DNA of 33,115 nucleotides, taken from assembly GCF_000485595.1 (NCBI RefSeq), contig NW_014578358.1, positions 44,001-77,115 of the forward strand. Reading direction: 5' to 3'. The notes beneath the pieces were generated by a model, which searched no databases, was not told the origin of the DNA, and worked only from the letters and a program-made list of their open reading frames with translations. Each line of letters starts with the position of its first letter. Position 1 is the first letter of the stretch. The stretch comes from Priapulus caudatus. Lineage: Eukaryota > Priapulida > Priapulimorpha > Priapulimorphida > Priapulidae. This document shows positions 1-9,539 of the stretch, piece by piece. The translations under genes and the position numbers were made by a program.

Positions 1-402
1 TATAAAGAAAGCTAATTGATCTGCTAAATAAATTAGCGGTCTAGGAAATTTTAATAGTGCCTGTTGATACTCTATGTATTATATCTGTGTTTCCTACAAC
101 GAATTATGGCTGATTTTTTTACGGATTTTTGATGATAAAATATAAGACTGTCTCTAGGAAAATGTATATATATATAGCGCCCGTTGTCAACTGAACACAA
201 AATATTGGGAGCAATAGCTAAATGAATGAGGAAATCTTACAGAAATTGTAATCGGATGTGTACATAATTTGCTACGCGAAACTATGTGAAGTATTCTTAA
301 AATAAGAGTTGATGACTGGCGATATTATAAGATACAGGTCTAAATAGTTGAATCTTCTTCGGACAATACTGTCTTGAAAAGCTTGATCAATTTAGCAATT
401 TG
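1..402. other. AT-rich sequence, no gene seen
   Basis: AT-rich sequence with stops in all frames. The first bases belong to the second unit of the 167-bp repeat seen complete at 22395-22715. No RNA gene or coding exon is recognisable. Confidence 0.6.
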
Positions 403-535
403 CAAATGGTATACAATGTCTGATGTTATAGCGTCATTGTATATCTACATAATATACGTATAATATATTATATTATACGTATATTATGTAGATATACAAT
501 GGCGCTATATAACATTAGAAATTGTATACCATTTG
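403..535. repeat. AT-rich hairpin element (MITE-like)
   Basis: A near-complete palindrome. The central arms 435-467 and 469-501 are perfect 33-bp reverse complements around a single base at 468. Imperfect pairing continues outward to CAAATGGTATACAAT at 403 and its complement ending at 535. Fully palindromic AT-rich elements of this size are typical of MITE-like hairpins, but no target-site duplication is obvious and no transposase is nearby. The copy at 23066-23202 has the same outer ends with a noisier right arm. Confidence 0.85.
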
Positions 536-537
536 AC

Positions 538-666
538 GTAGTTCTCTATGACGTAAAAATACACCCATAAATATTACAAATTAACTAAACAAATTTAGTT
601 AATTTTATTATTTTTCAGTTAAATTTGTAATATTTATGGGTGTAATTTTACGTATTAGAGAATTAC
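538..666. repeat. Second AT-rich hairpin, adjacent
   Basis: Inverted repeat with arms 538-586 and 617-666 and a loop of about 30 bases. Both arms contain ACACCCATAAATATTACAAA or its complement with few mismatches. It starts two bases after the preceding hairpin ends, and its sequence is unrelated to it. Likely a second small hairpin transposon relic. The counterpart is 23205-23337. Confidence 0.85.
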
Positions 667-1020
667 TAAGGCGGTGGCTGAGCAGATGTGAAAGAACGTA
701 TTATTTGGCTATTAGGCTTTCATCAACAATTGCATTTTGAGAGTAGGGAAAGTAGTTAGAACTTACTGCTGGCATGTAATTAAAGCGTAACATTTCATGT
801 CGACCGAGCAGACAACAGTTGCAGTGCACAGCCGCGAATTCACTGATGATGAGGAAGGGGGAGAGGGACGTTGTACGGTGAAGTGTGGCGTTCTGTAGGA
901 GGAGTGGAGCTGGATGAGAAGGTATAGGGCGAGTGGTTAGTAGTGGTCGCGGGGTCTGCCTCGTGTGCATTGTGGTTTAATATATCCTTTATGGTGGACT
1001 ATAATTATTATCTGCATATA
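667..1020. other. No gene recognised
   Basis: Mixed-composition sequence. A minus-strand open frame across 701-970 is not preserved in the second copy beyond short shared segments. I see no domain or splice pattern that would make it a gene. Confidence 0.5.
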
Positions 1021-1064
1021 ATCAAGAGCTAATAATACCTTTAGCTGTATTATTAGCTCTTGAT
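1021..1064. repeat. Perfect 18-bp-arm hairpin
   Basis: Arm ATCAAGAGCTAATAATAC (1021-1038), loop CTTTAGCT (1039-1046), then the exact reverse complement (1047-1064). The second copy near 23707-23753 keeps the loop but both arms carry changes. There is no T-tract after the stem, so it does not look like a terminator. A short element relic or an RNA hairpin are both possible. Confidence 0.8.
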
Positions 1065-1608
1065 ATAATGCTGCGTTATATTTGGCACGAGGGACATTGT
1101 CCGTTTTAAGCTTTGTTTGTTCGAAAACCGTTTTGATGGCTGTTTCGTACATATGCTGTTTTGCGCGCAGTATGAGAGTTTGAATGTATATTAAAATGGC
1201 AAAAATATTGATAGTCTGTTTCTGGTTTCAATCCTGTTTGAGAGCACATAGCTTTCTATAATTCATATAAGCCCTACAGCTTATATTACACATTTATTTG
1301 CCATTTCCAGCAGTATTCGTTTTTAAGAAGGGTGATACGGCAGTTAGTATGACTTTTTCCCCATCAATGTATCAGTAGTATCAGTGAGTTATTCAGGTCA
1401 ACACGTGAATAAACGCTTGCATATATATCATGTTTGCGTAACTATTTACGAAACTTTCTGTTTCGTGAGACGATCGCAGAATTGCATAAAGATATAGCGT
1501 AGTAAGTATATCTTTTATTTGGGTTCAGGAACATGATCTGTCATTTTTAACCGCTGCGAGTTCATGAACTTTCAAGTTGATCATACGTACACAAACTATT
1601 CATTCGTG
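1065..1608. other. No gene recognised
   Basis: Unique-looking AT-rich sequence between the hairpin and the GT tract. No coding exon, tRNA box pair or repeat is seen beyond short homopolymers. Confidence 0.5.
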
Positions 1609-1772
1609 TGACACGTGGTGTGTGTGTGTGTGTGTGTGTGTTGTGTGTGTGGTGTGTGGTGTGTGTGTGTGTGTGGTGTGTGTGGCGTGGGGGTGTGTGT
1701 ATGTGGTGTGTGTATGGTGTGTGTGGGTGTTGTGCGGGTGTGTGTGTGGGGTGTGGGTGTGTGTGTGTGTCC
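1609..1772. repeat. (GT)n microsatellite, imperfect
   Basis: About 160 bases of GT with occasional extra G, C or A. The Cys/Val-rich plus-strand and His/Thr-rich minus-strand frames here are low-complexity artefacts. The counterpart at 24344-24512 differs in length and interruptions. Confidence 0.95.
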
Positions 1773-2590
1773 GCTCCGATATATTTGCACACGCGAAAAG
1801 TAAAGCACTTCCACCTTGGTAACTATTGAGCGTTGAACCTATTGATTCTAAAGTGACCTAGACCAATTTATCATAAATAATTAAGTATATGGTCATCTAT
1901 AAGTAATATTTCCAAACGCTGGTCGTAGGCGAAGGACCGTACCATTGCTAACGCGGGCGGGGGGTTCAGGCGCGTATTTCCAGGCGTGTTGTGCGCAGAG
2001 TTGTTCAACTGCGCTGGTAGTAGAAGCCAGATTCGTAGTTAATGCATTTAGCATGGCACAATTTTTGAGAATTTTATAGAACAAATATACACGTACACAA
2101 ATTCCCCATTTCATTGTTTTATATTGCTGACAATGTATATTAGCAGGTTAACATTCCCTCCTTGTCATATCACAACGTTGTTAAAATTGCATTAAACATC
2201 AATCCAATATAATCTTGCTTTGGCGAGTTACATGTATGTCTGAGTGTGCATATTTCTGTCTATCTAGAAATTAACAAATCCAGCGCAGCAAAAAGATATC
2301 CATAAATAAATGACATCACAAGAATATCATACCATACATTGCACGTAAACACCGTCTAAAACAAAAAGCACAGGCAGAATAGCTTACAAAAATATCACAG
2401 GTGTTAGTGAATCGCGTTGCGGAGGATTTGCACTCCATGAGTGCCGCTTCTAGTTCTAGCCTGTAACCACTCTCCTGGTTCTATCATATCTGCATGCGTT
2501 TCCTTAGAGAAGCTACGGACTAATTATTGTGCAATGGCTCTAATCTATGCTGCCCCGCAAAGTGTCACGTTTCGTGATCTGCACGCTACA
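1773..2590. other. No gene recognised
   Basis: AT-rich spacer conserved in the other block. It contains a short GC-rich patch at about 1950-1990. Stops occur in every frame and no family is recognised. Confidence 0.5.
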
Positions 2591-2591
2591 A

Positions 2592-2998
2592 TGATGTGTG
2601 TGTGCGGTGCATGCATGCTGCGCGGCGCGCGCGCGTGCGTGTGTGGTTCTGGTTGTGTGTGTGTGTGTGGTGTGTGGTGTGTGTGTGTGTGTGTGTGTGT
2701 GTGCGTTGCGCGCGTGCGTGTGTGTGTGTGTGTGCGCGTGTGGGTGGTGTGTGTGTGTGGTGTGTGTGTGTGGTTGTGTGTGTGTGTGTGGGTGCGTAGC
2801 TGCGTGTGGGTGTGTGATGCGTGCGCGCGCGGCGCGTCGTGTGTGTGTGTTGTTGCCCTGTCGCGTGTGTCGTGCGTGGCGGCGTACGTACGTGCGTGTT
2901 GTATGTTTGTGTGTTGCTGCGTACGGCGTGTGTGCGTGTGCGTGGTCGTGCGTACGATGCGTATGTTTTGTGTGCGTGTGCGTGCGTGTGTGTGTGAA
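2592..2998. repeat. GT/GC-rich simple repeat
   Basis: Alternating purine-pyrimidine tract of GT, GC and short ACGT interruptions, about 400 bases, with potential to adopt Z-DNA. The long Cys/Val-rich frame through it (2441-3127) is a consequence of the repeat. The counterpart is 25330-25612, which is shorter. Confidence 0.93.
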
Positions 2999-3949
2999 TG
3001 CGTACAGTATGATGTGAAAATGATGTTAAAGTGTACCCTAAATCACTTTACTTGCACAGAATTTGCTTCCTTTTTTTCATGTTGTATAGCGCCTGTTTTT
3101 GTCCATGTAGCCAAATTATCATTGTAGAAGGCTCGCCTCTGCAAGGACGCTGTGATACAGAAAGGTCAGGTATTGTTTGGTGTTGGGCAGCAGTAGAGGG
3201 GCGTCTATAGCAGCAGACCTGAATAAGCCACTACATCAGAAAAATTAATTATAAACACTCAGCGAGTTCGACACATAGACAAACCATGAAAAACTTCATC
3301 CATGCTAAATAACCTCACTTCAAGGTTCAGAACTCCCGCCTGAAATATGTGACAGCTTAATGATGCACATTCCCCAGCAAATAGTCGTGATCCCGTTTTC
3401 AAAAACGCAAAAACGCAGACCGGTCACCATGGCTACGTGTCGCTTGACCAGTACAACACAATACAACAAACAGCAATCTCACTTTTCATGCTTTCCATAC
3501 CATCCGTGAAAGCCTTGTGTCACGTAATATGCCGATGGATTTTCGTAGTTCTATCTGATCACATGGATCCAGAAACAGCTAAATCCAGCCTGTGTGTCAA
3601 TCATTACTTAAAAGATTTCGGTGTGCCAAAATGGCTGTTGACGCGAACGGGGGCGCATAATGCGTGCATTGTAATAGAACATGTGTGGCAGAGGCAGCAA
3701 ATTAACGTCCAATGAACATAATATAAAAGCAATAGTTAATTCTTAACGCAACATACTTATATATAGGCGGCCACGCGCGCTAAGGAACGCGCCACCTTAC
3801 GCTCCATAATCACCTATTTTACCCATTGTTTTAGTTAATTAATTTAAAGCAAGTTAGTAACATTCTTTTGATAGATGTGGCCTGCAAATACAAAATATTA
3901 GCATTTGGAATCCGTTATAAGTACATTGCCTAGTATTATTAGTAGAGCT
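2999..3949. other. No confident gene; weak open frame
   Basis: Moderately AT-rich. A plus-strand frame at 3437-3715 (92 codons) shares the stretch IFVVLSDHMDP with the second copy (26029-26289) only because the DNA is the same; elsewhere the frames diverge through indels. A minus-strand polypyrimidine-AG site in copy 2 (near 26440) resembles a splice acceptor, but no open exon follows that I could confirm. Confidence 0.4.
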
Positions 3950-4520
3950 ACCGGCGCCGCGTTGGTCTGAATGGTAGATTCCTTGCCCATGATTTCAAGG
4001 TCACTAAATCAATTCCATCGAAACGGTGCTACGTTTGTCATGTCATCTCATACCGCTCAACAAGCGAGCAGATAGAGGTACCTGGGCCTCAAGAATGCTA
4101 GCTGGTCTGCTAGCAGTGCCTGTCGCACGTAAACTTACTCTCGCGATTGAGAACCATTCTGAATGGATCAGTCGTAAGGCTTAAGGGCGGTAAAAACTGT
4201 AATGCACAGGCAATTCATCCCCTAAGGCCACCGCCAAATTATATAAAAGACGTAAGGTCACGACGGTGCAACCAGTGAGGACAGTAGTCATGGGAGTAAT
4301 TCCCCGCACGGGTGCCCGTCGTTCGCGCGGGTCGTAACCAGTACGTCAACGTCGAACGTATTAATTATCTGCCCCGACCGGAACATATTGGCCAAGAATG
4401 GACGACTGCCGTCGGATTCGCAAGCTTTCAAAAGTGAAATTTCTTGCGCTGGAACGTATAAGGTGCGGTAATATATTTGATTGCAGTGCACAAGTGCATA
4501 ACCCCGACATGCGTACGATT
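3950..4520 (-). pseudogene. Frame-broken copy of the lectin-domain exon
   Basis: Same DNA as the exon at 26490-27030, but interrupted by many one-base indels. Recognisable pieces on the minus strand include YRTLYVPAQE, KACESDG and SGQIINTF, after which the frame is lost. The acceptor AG is GG here. The indel pattern matches that of neighbouring non-coding sequence, so reading errors are more likely than true pseudogene decay. Confidence 0.65.
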
Positions 4521-4641
4521 TCAATTATTATACGTGTTATTATCATACGGGTAATTGACTAAAAGATTGATAGGCGTTACACCAACTGTTCTTCTTACTC
4601 CGCCTCTTTAGGATTAAATTTAATCCTGATAATATTGATAT

Positions 4642-4990
4642 ATATCCCTCTCTCTTTCTCGTCTCATTCTCTCTCACTCTCTCCACTCCCCTTCCCCTCT
4701 CTCTCTCTTCGACTCTCCCGCTCTCTAATCTCTCCTCGCTCGCCCGCCATCCTTTCTTCGTCTAATTTTTCTCCAGCGAGCGTCACTCCCCTTCGCTGCC
4801 ATCTTCTCCTCGCATACGCTCTCTCCTCTCCCTCTCCTCTGCTCTCTCTCTCTCGTCTCCTCTCTCGTCTCTCTCAGCTCGAGTCGATCTCTCTCTCCGC
4901 TCTCTCTCTCCTCTCTCTCTGCTCGATCCTCTCGCATCTGAATATATATAGTCTCTCTCTCTCTCTCCTCTCTCTCTCTCATCTCCTACT
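4642..4990. repeat. CT-rich (GA on minus) microsatellite
   Basis: Imperfect CT/CTCTC tract with TCG and CCC interruptions, lying inside the putative intron of the lectin gene on the minus strand. The Ser/Leu-rich and Arg/Glu-rich open frames are artefacts of the repeat. Confidence 0.9.
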
Positions 4991-4997
4991 ATCTCAC

Positions 4998-5161
4998 CTT
5001 TTAAGGCGGTCAAGAGTATCTCGATGGCTGCCTTCTCTCTCGCAGGGCGGCTATGAAGCTTCCTGGTTGGTCTGAACGTAGATATTGTCATCAAAACGTC
5101 AGCCTGTGTCGGCGCATCGTTCGACGGGTAGGAACTGGCATAGGGGGCTGCACGTAAAGCC
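4998..5161 (-). pseudogene. Copy-1 version of possible upstream lectin exon
   Basis: Acceptor-like ATTATTAG precedes 5161 and donor GTGAG lies at 4993-4997. The minus-strand frame reads ALRAAPYASSYPSNDAPTQA then ADVLMT before an indel shifts it. The open 5' part supports the exon idea. The base missing near DVLMT relative to copy 2 looks like an error. Confidence 0.4.
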
Positions 5162-5682
5162 CTAATAATAATAATCGATAAACCCCGTTCAAACAAACAC
5201 ACTGAAATAGGCAATGAATGAATAAAAGTAAAAACTAAAGCAAATAGTCTTCGACGTACCATCAATGTGATAATGAGTAGAAATTCAAGCGCAGTAAGGC
5301 GCGCACGCAGATCTATATACCGCAGTAAATCTCCTAACACCTCCCTCACGGTGCATCAATGTGACAATCATATGTCAGTGAAACCTCGATCAAAGACAAA
5401 CAGGAACGAAATTTTTAACATGACGCCTAAAGGGTTTCTTTGTATTTTTCCATTGGCTTAAACAACGACACGGTGGCGCCACACTAGCCCATCCACTTTC
5501 AAATAGTGCGTGCATTGCCAACTTTGAGCTGCCAGCCCTCAGTTTGCAGACCACAACCGGAGGAATTAATTTCTTGTTTACTAATTTATCAAATTACTCA
5601 ATTATTAAATCTTGTAATCAGGAGTTGTACGAAAAAGGGGCGCTGGCATGCAGTTTCAGCAGGGCGGTGTCACTTTCCGGGT
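5162..5682. other. No gene recognised
   Basis: Spacer conserved in copy 2. It contains GGTGGCGCCACACTAGCCC at 5471, which resembles the GTGGCAGCACTAGT repeats at 5721 and 6081. No coding exon was supported. Confidence 0.45.
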
Positions 5683-6065
5683 AATGCTTATCCCCGGTCG
5701 CGTGAGGAGGTGACCGCAAACGTGGCAGCACTAGTGGTTGGGATAGTGTTAGGAATTAGGGTTAGGGCAGGGTTAGGGTAGGGTTAGGGTTTAGGGATTA
5801 GGTTAGGGTAGGGTTAGGGTTAGCGGTTAGGATTAGGGTTAGGGTGTAGGGTTTTTTGCATTCAATGATATCTGTCCCGCACACCATAGGATTAATTTTT
5901 TGTGGATCACAATTCCCTATATAATAGCGGCGGCGACAACATTATATATTTATGTGAGTGATAGGTTGGCGTTTGTGGAGTGAGGGTTATCGTAGGTTAA
6001 TGTTTAAACGTCATCGTCCAACCGTTATCACGTGACCTCCCTCCACGCCCGGGGGAATAGCAAAC
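5683..6065. repeat. Weak inverted repeat around telomere-like tract
   Basis: The segment at about 5683-5715 (GCTTATCCCCGG then GAGGAGGTGACC) reappears, reverse-complemented and diverged, at about 6032-6065 (GTGACCTCCCTCC then CCCGGGGGAATAGC). The TTAGGG tract lies between them. Matches are interrupted, so confidence is moderate. Confidence 0.45.
5745..5852 (+). repeat. Interstitial telomere-like (TTAGGG)n tract
   Basis: About 105 bases of TTAGGG with variants GTTTAGGG, TTAGGA and TAGGG. A short opposite-orientation tract of CCCTAA units lies at 6178-6203. TTAGGG is the ancestral animal telomere repeat. The counterpart is 28249-28362, while the inverted short tract there is almost lost (28680-28705). 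It is an internal site, as unrelated sequence continues on both sides. Confidence 0.9.
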
Positions 6066-6271
6066 ACCCTCAAACCCCGCTACGGTGGCAGCACTAGTCC
6101 ACTTCGTACACTCAAAGTCCAAAATCTTCCCACAGAAAGATTCCACAGTCTACTCCGTGCTAGACATGACCTTATTTTCCCTAACCCTAACCCTAAACCC
6201 TAATCCCCACACAAAGTGCAGGCCACATCACCTGACGCACTCCTATCTACGCCGGGGGAAAAGTGCATCCT

Positions 6272-6980
6272 ATTTGAGTCAGCATACGACCTATGTTGTG
6301 CACAGTGGACAAAAATCAAGAATACATGACTACAATTATATCCCGCATATAATCGGACCTCAATGGGAAGCGAGAAAATATGCCCGCATATAATCGAAAT
6401 ATATGCCCCGCATATAATCGGAGGCCAATCAAACAAAGGAATAGTCCACCATAAAGATAACTTCCCGTCCCCGTTTTGACCGACGGGCGACCTATATTCG
6501 CCGGCGGTCTAGCGCCGGACGGACACAGTCCGTCCCCAAAAATCACCGTCTAAGACGCAATTGCTGTTCGCTGATAACATGTAATGGCAGTTGCTAGCGC
6601 TTTTGCAAAAGATGCTATGGCCTTGCGCCCGTTTAGATTTTTCACGTCGTCCTAGAAACCTGGTTCAGCGGCCTGAACTGTCGTCGCAGAGCGGTGTACA
6701 TTGTGTAGCAGACGTGAGGGCCGGATACCAGTCCCAATACATTATGCAATTGTAAAACGGGAACGAAGTGTAAAACGGGGACGGAAGTTATTATGGTGAC
6801 AATAATTCCTTGATTTGATTGGCCGCGATTATAATGCGGCATATAATGCAGCCTATTCGATTATATGCGAGGCATAATATTCCTCGCTTCACCCAGTGGT
6901 CGATTATATGCGGGCAATAGTAATAAGTATCATGTTCTTGATTTTTGTCCACTGTGCCACCATATACGACATGCATCAGA
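6272..6980. mobile_element. Inverted-repeat element with CCCGCATATAATCG units
   Basis: Long arms at 6272-6479 and 6771-6980 are reverse complements with scattered indels, separated by about 290 bases. Each arm holds three spaced copies of CCCGCATATAATCG or its complement, so the arms are themselves repetitive. They share blocks such as CAGTGGACAAAAATCAAG and CCGTCCCCGTTTT. The spacer carries no open frame of note. This is the layout of a non-autonomous foldback element or large MITE. The counterpart is 28777-29449. Confidence 0.75.
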
Positions 6981-7785
6981 TCGCCGCACGATACTGCGCC
7001 GCGCAGATGGTTTGTCTATATTCAGGCCGGGTAGCAGGAGATAAATTTGCATATTTATCACGGGGTTTGCTGTTATAACGCATCAGGATGTTAATCGCGT
7101 GTCTCGTGACGCTCAACTAGTCAGCTGTGAAAAAAAGATGTGAAGGAGGAGGAAGGGAGAAGGAAAGGTGAGGAGGAGGAGGGGAGAAAGCTGGCTGGAG
7201 AAGGGAGAAGGTGGTGGAGAAGAGGAGGGGAGAAGCTGGTGGAGTAAGGAGGAGGGGAGAAGGAGAAGGTGGTGAGAGGGGGAGAAAGCTAGTGGAAAGG
7301 AGGGAGAAGCCGGTGGAGACAGAGGAAAAGGGGAGAAGGAAAGTGTGGAGAAGGAAGGAGGCGGGAGAAGCTGGTGGAGAAGGAGAGGGAAGAAGCTGGT
7401 GAGAAATCGAAGAGGGAAGAAGGGAGAAAAGCTAGGTGGAGAAGGAGAGGTGGTGAGAAGGTGTTGTGAAGGTGGTGGAGAAGGGAGAAGGTGTTGCAGG
7501 AGAAGGGCACATCCTGCACCGTTCTCCACGCACCTCCTCCTCTCCAACCCCTCCTCCACCAGCTCTCCCCTCCTGCCTTCCACCAGTTCTTCCTCCTCCA
7601 CCACCTTCTCCCATTCTTCCCCCTCCTCCTGTCCCACCAGCTTCTCCCCTCGCTTCTCCAACCGCGATTAACATCTGATTGGTTTATAATAAAAAACACA
7701 AACCAAGTGACAAAATATGCAAATTATCTCCTGTACCGGCCTGAATATAGACAAACCCCGCGCAGATACTCGCCAGATCAACGAG
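6978..7785. mobile_element. Inverted-repeat element with purine/pyrimidine core
   Basis: Arms 6978-7100 and 7662-7785 are reverse complements (shared TCAGGCCGG, GGAGATAA, TTTGTCTATATTC and GATGTTAATCGCG with complements). Inside the left arm lies a purine-rich minisatellite (7134-7500) and inside the right arm a pyrimidine-rich tract (7516-7660). The purine and pyrimidine tracts can therefore pair, which extends the palindrome. The element directly abuts its neighbour at 6980. The counterpart is 29447-30225. Confidence 0.7.
7134..7500 (+). repeat. Purine-rich GGAGAAG minisatellite
   Basis: Nearly pure purine strand of variable units such as GGTGGAGAAGGAGG and GGAGAAGCTGGTGGAGAAG. Open frames rich in Glu, Gly and Arg, and their Ser/Pro-rich opposites, are artefacts. 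Homopurine tracts of this kind can form triplexes. The counterpart is 29598-29960. Confidence 0.9.
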
Positions 7786-8112
7786 AAAAATTACGTCATC
7801 GCCGTAACGAGTCACGTGATTTGTTGACTCTCCGGCGTAGTAACAAGCGTACCGAATGATTCCGCTGTTATGATAGCCGCCGTACGTCCCTGGTGTGAGA
7901 TTGCCCGTGAGAGAATCCTCCCGCAGCTGAGCAATGCATGCTGCAGCACGACTGCAATGACATCAGAATAAATGACCGTAGCTCCAATACATGCGGTATT
8001 CGGTTTGTTTAGCTTTAACGATGTGCAACTAGTGTTCCTCTACACACACCAATTGACGTTGTCATCAGAACCGAAAAGGCTATAATTATGGTTACCTTCT
8101 GATAAATATCTC
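7786..8112. other. Spacer before foldback element
   Basis: About 330 bases of unique-looking sequence, better conserved between the copies than its surroundings (for example 7795-7857 against 30237-30299, nearly identical). A minus-strand frame of 80 codons exists in copy 2 (30220-30462) but not in copy 1. No family is recognised. Confidence 0.45.
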
Positions 8113-8159
8113 TGCCGCACGCACTACCGTGCAGCACCACGTATATGCAAGCCCAATTT

Positions 8160-8930
8160 GTACATAATTCGAGAAAACCACGGTTCCTCGCACGAAACCA
8201 GGTTTTCGTGCTCACAGAAACCTAGTTTCTTGGCTCAAGAAAACCAAGGGTTCTTGCCATGAAACTACGTTACGTAGCAGCGAAACCTGGTTTCTACCCT
8301 ATAACCGCCAGTATAGCTGGAATCTAGTTTCGTGAGCTAAGAAACTAGGATTTTTTTTTTTTGGGGAGCAAAAGAACCTAGTTCAGCAAGAAAAACCCCA
8401 CTTTCAACGCGCGCATTTTATCATAATTCGAGAAACCACGGTTCCTCGCATCGAAACCAGGTTTCGTTGCTCACATAAACCTAGTTTGCTTGCCATGAAA
8501 CTAAGGTTTCATGGCATGAAAACCTGGTTTCAGCCCCTATAACCGCAGTTATTAGCTGCGATTCTTAGTTCTGAAACAACGAAACTAGGTTTTGGGAGCA
8601 AGAACGCTAGGTTTCAGCAAGAAACCCACTTCAACCGCGCCATTTTGTATCATAATTCGAGAAACCAATAGTTTCGAAGCGACGAACCAGGTTCGTGGCT
8701 CAACAAAACCAGGTTTTCTGCCAATGAAAAACTAGGTTTTCAGGCATGAAACCTGGTCTAGCCCTATAACGCAAGTTATAGCTGGAATCTTAGTTTCTTA
8801 GAGCAAGAAACTAGGTTTTGGAGCAAGAAACCCACTTTCCACCGGCCATTTGTACATAATATTCGAGAAACCAATATTTTCGAGCGACGAAACCTAGTTC
8901 AGCGGAAACGAACCTAGTTTCGTCGTTGCT
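8160..8930. repeat. Foldback left-arm outer domain, higher-order repeats
   Basis: Four CATAATTCGAGAAAC landmarks at about 8163, 8422, 8651 and 8854 mark higher-order units of roughly 259, 229 and 203 bases. Each unit contains several GAAACC/GGTTTC inverted pairs and a second palindrome of the type CTATAACCGCAGTTATAG. The sequence is noisy, so unit lengths are approximate. Confidence 0.8.
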
Positions 8931-9099
8931 AAGGCCCGTATCTAGATTCGTAATCCCCGAGCGTGACGTCAAGCGGGTATTCAGCCACTCGGGCCACTGC
9001 TCAGTAAAATACTATACGAACTAACATACTAGTTAGGCTAATTAATTAAATATTGTATAAAATAAATTAAATATGCTGTGCTATAATTATGAAGATGAC

Positions 9100-9330
9100 G
9101 TTGCGGTACTCGCGGTACCCGCTGCACGCTGCGTGTACCCGCGCTGTACGTGCGTACTGCGTGCACGTGCGTGCACGTGGCGTGTACCACCGTGCACGTG
9201 CTGTACCCACGTGTAACGGTGCGTGTGCCCGCGGCACGTCGGCGTGTGCCAGCGTGAACGTGCGTGTACGTGCGTGTATCGACGCGGGTTAACGCCTGTA
9301 GCACCACGTACAGCGGGTACACCCACTGCA
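9100..9330. repeat. Foldback core: GTAC/GTGCAC minisatellite
   Basis: GC-rich tract of overlapping self-complementary words such as GTGCACGTGC and CGTGTACC, with no fixed unit. It sits at the symmetry axis of the foldback element. Open frames here are His/Arg/Val/Cys-rich artefacts. The counterpart is about 31500-31730. Confidence 0.8.
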
Positions 9331-9539
9331 ACGCGGTACAAGCACGCTCAGATACAACCACGTACACCTCGTACATTTAAAGCATAACAGCATATTTAAT
9401 TATGTTAAGACAATATTTCAATTAATTAGCGGCCAACTAGTATGTTATTTCTATAATATTTACTGAGCTAGTGCCACCCGATGCTGAACCAACCTACGTC
9501 ACGCTCGGATACCGATCCTAAGATACGGGCCTTTAGCAA

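Noticed and set aside
1227-1250. GGTTTCAATCCTG as a tRNA B-box
   Set aside because: There is no A-box at the right distance and no cloverleaf can be drawn.
2441-3127. 228-codon Cys/Val-rich open frame
   Set aside because: Most of it is (GT)n and GC dinucleotide repeat, and it is not preserved in frame in the second copy.
3437-3715. 92-codon frame with IFVVLSDHMDP shared with copy 2
   Set aside because: The agreement only reflects the duplicated DNA. The frames diverge around it, and no family is recognised.
8160-8930. CRISPR-like array of GAAAC/GTTTC repeats
   Set aside because: Repeats are short palindromes in irregular higher-order units without unique spacers of constant length, lie in an inverted arrangement, and have no cas genes. 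The context is eukaryotic.
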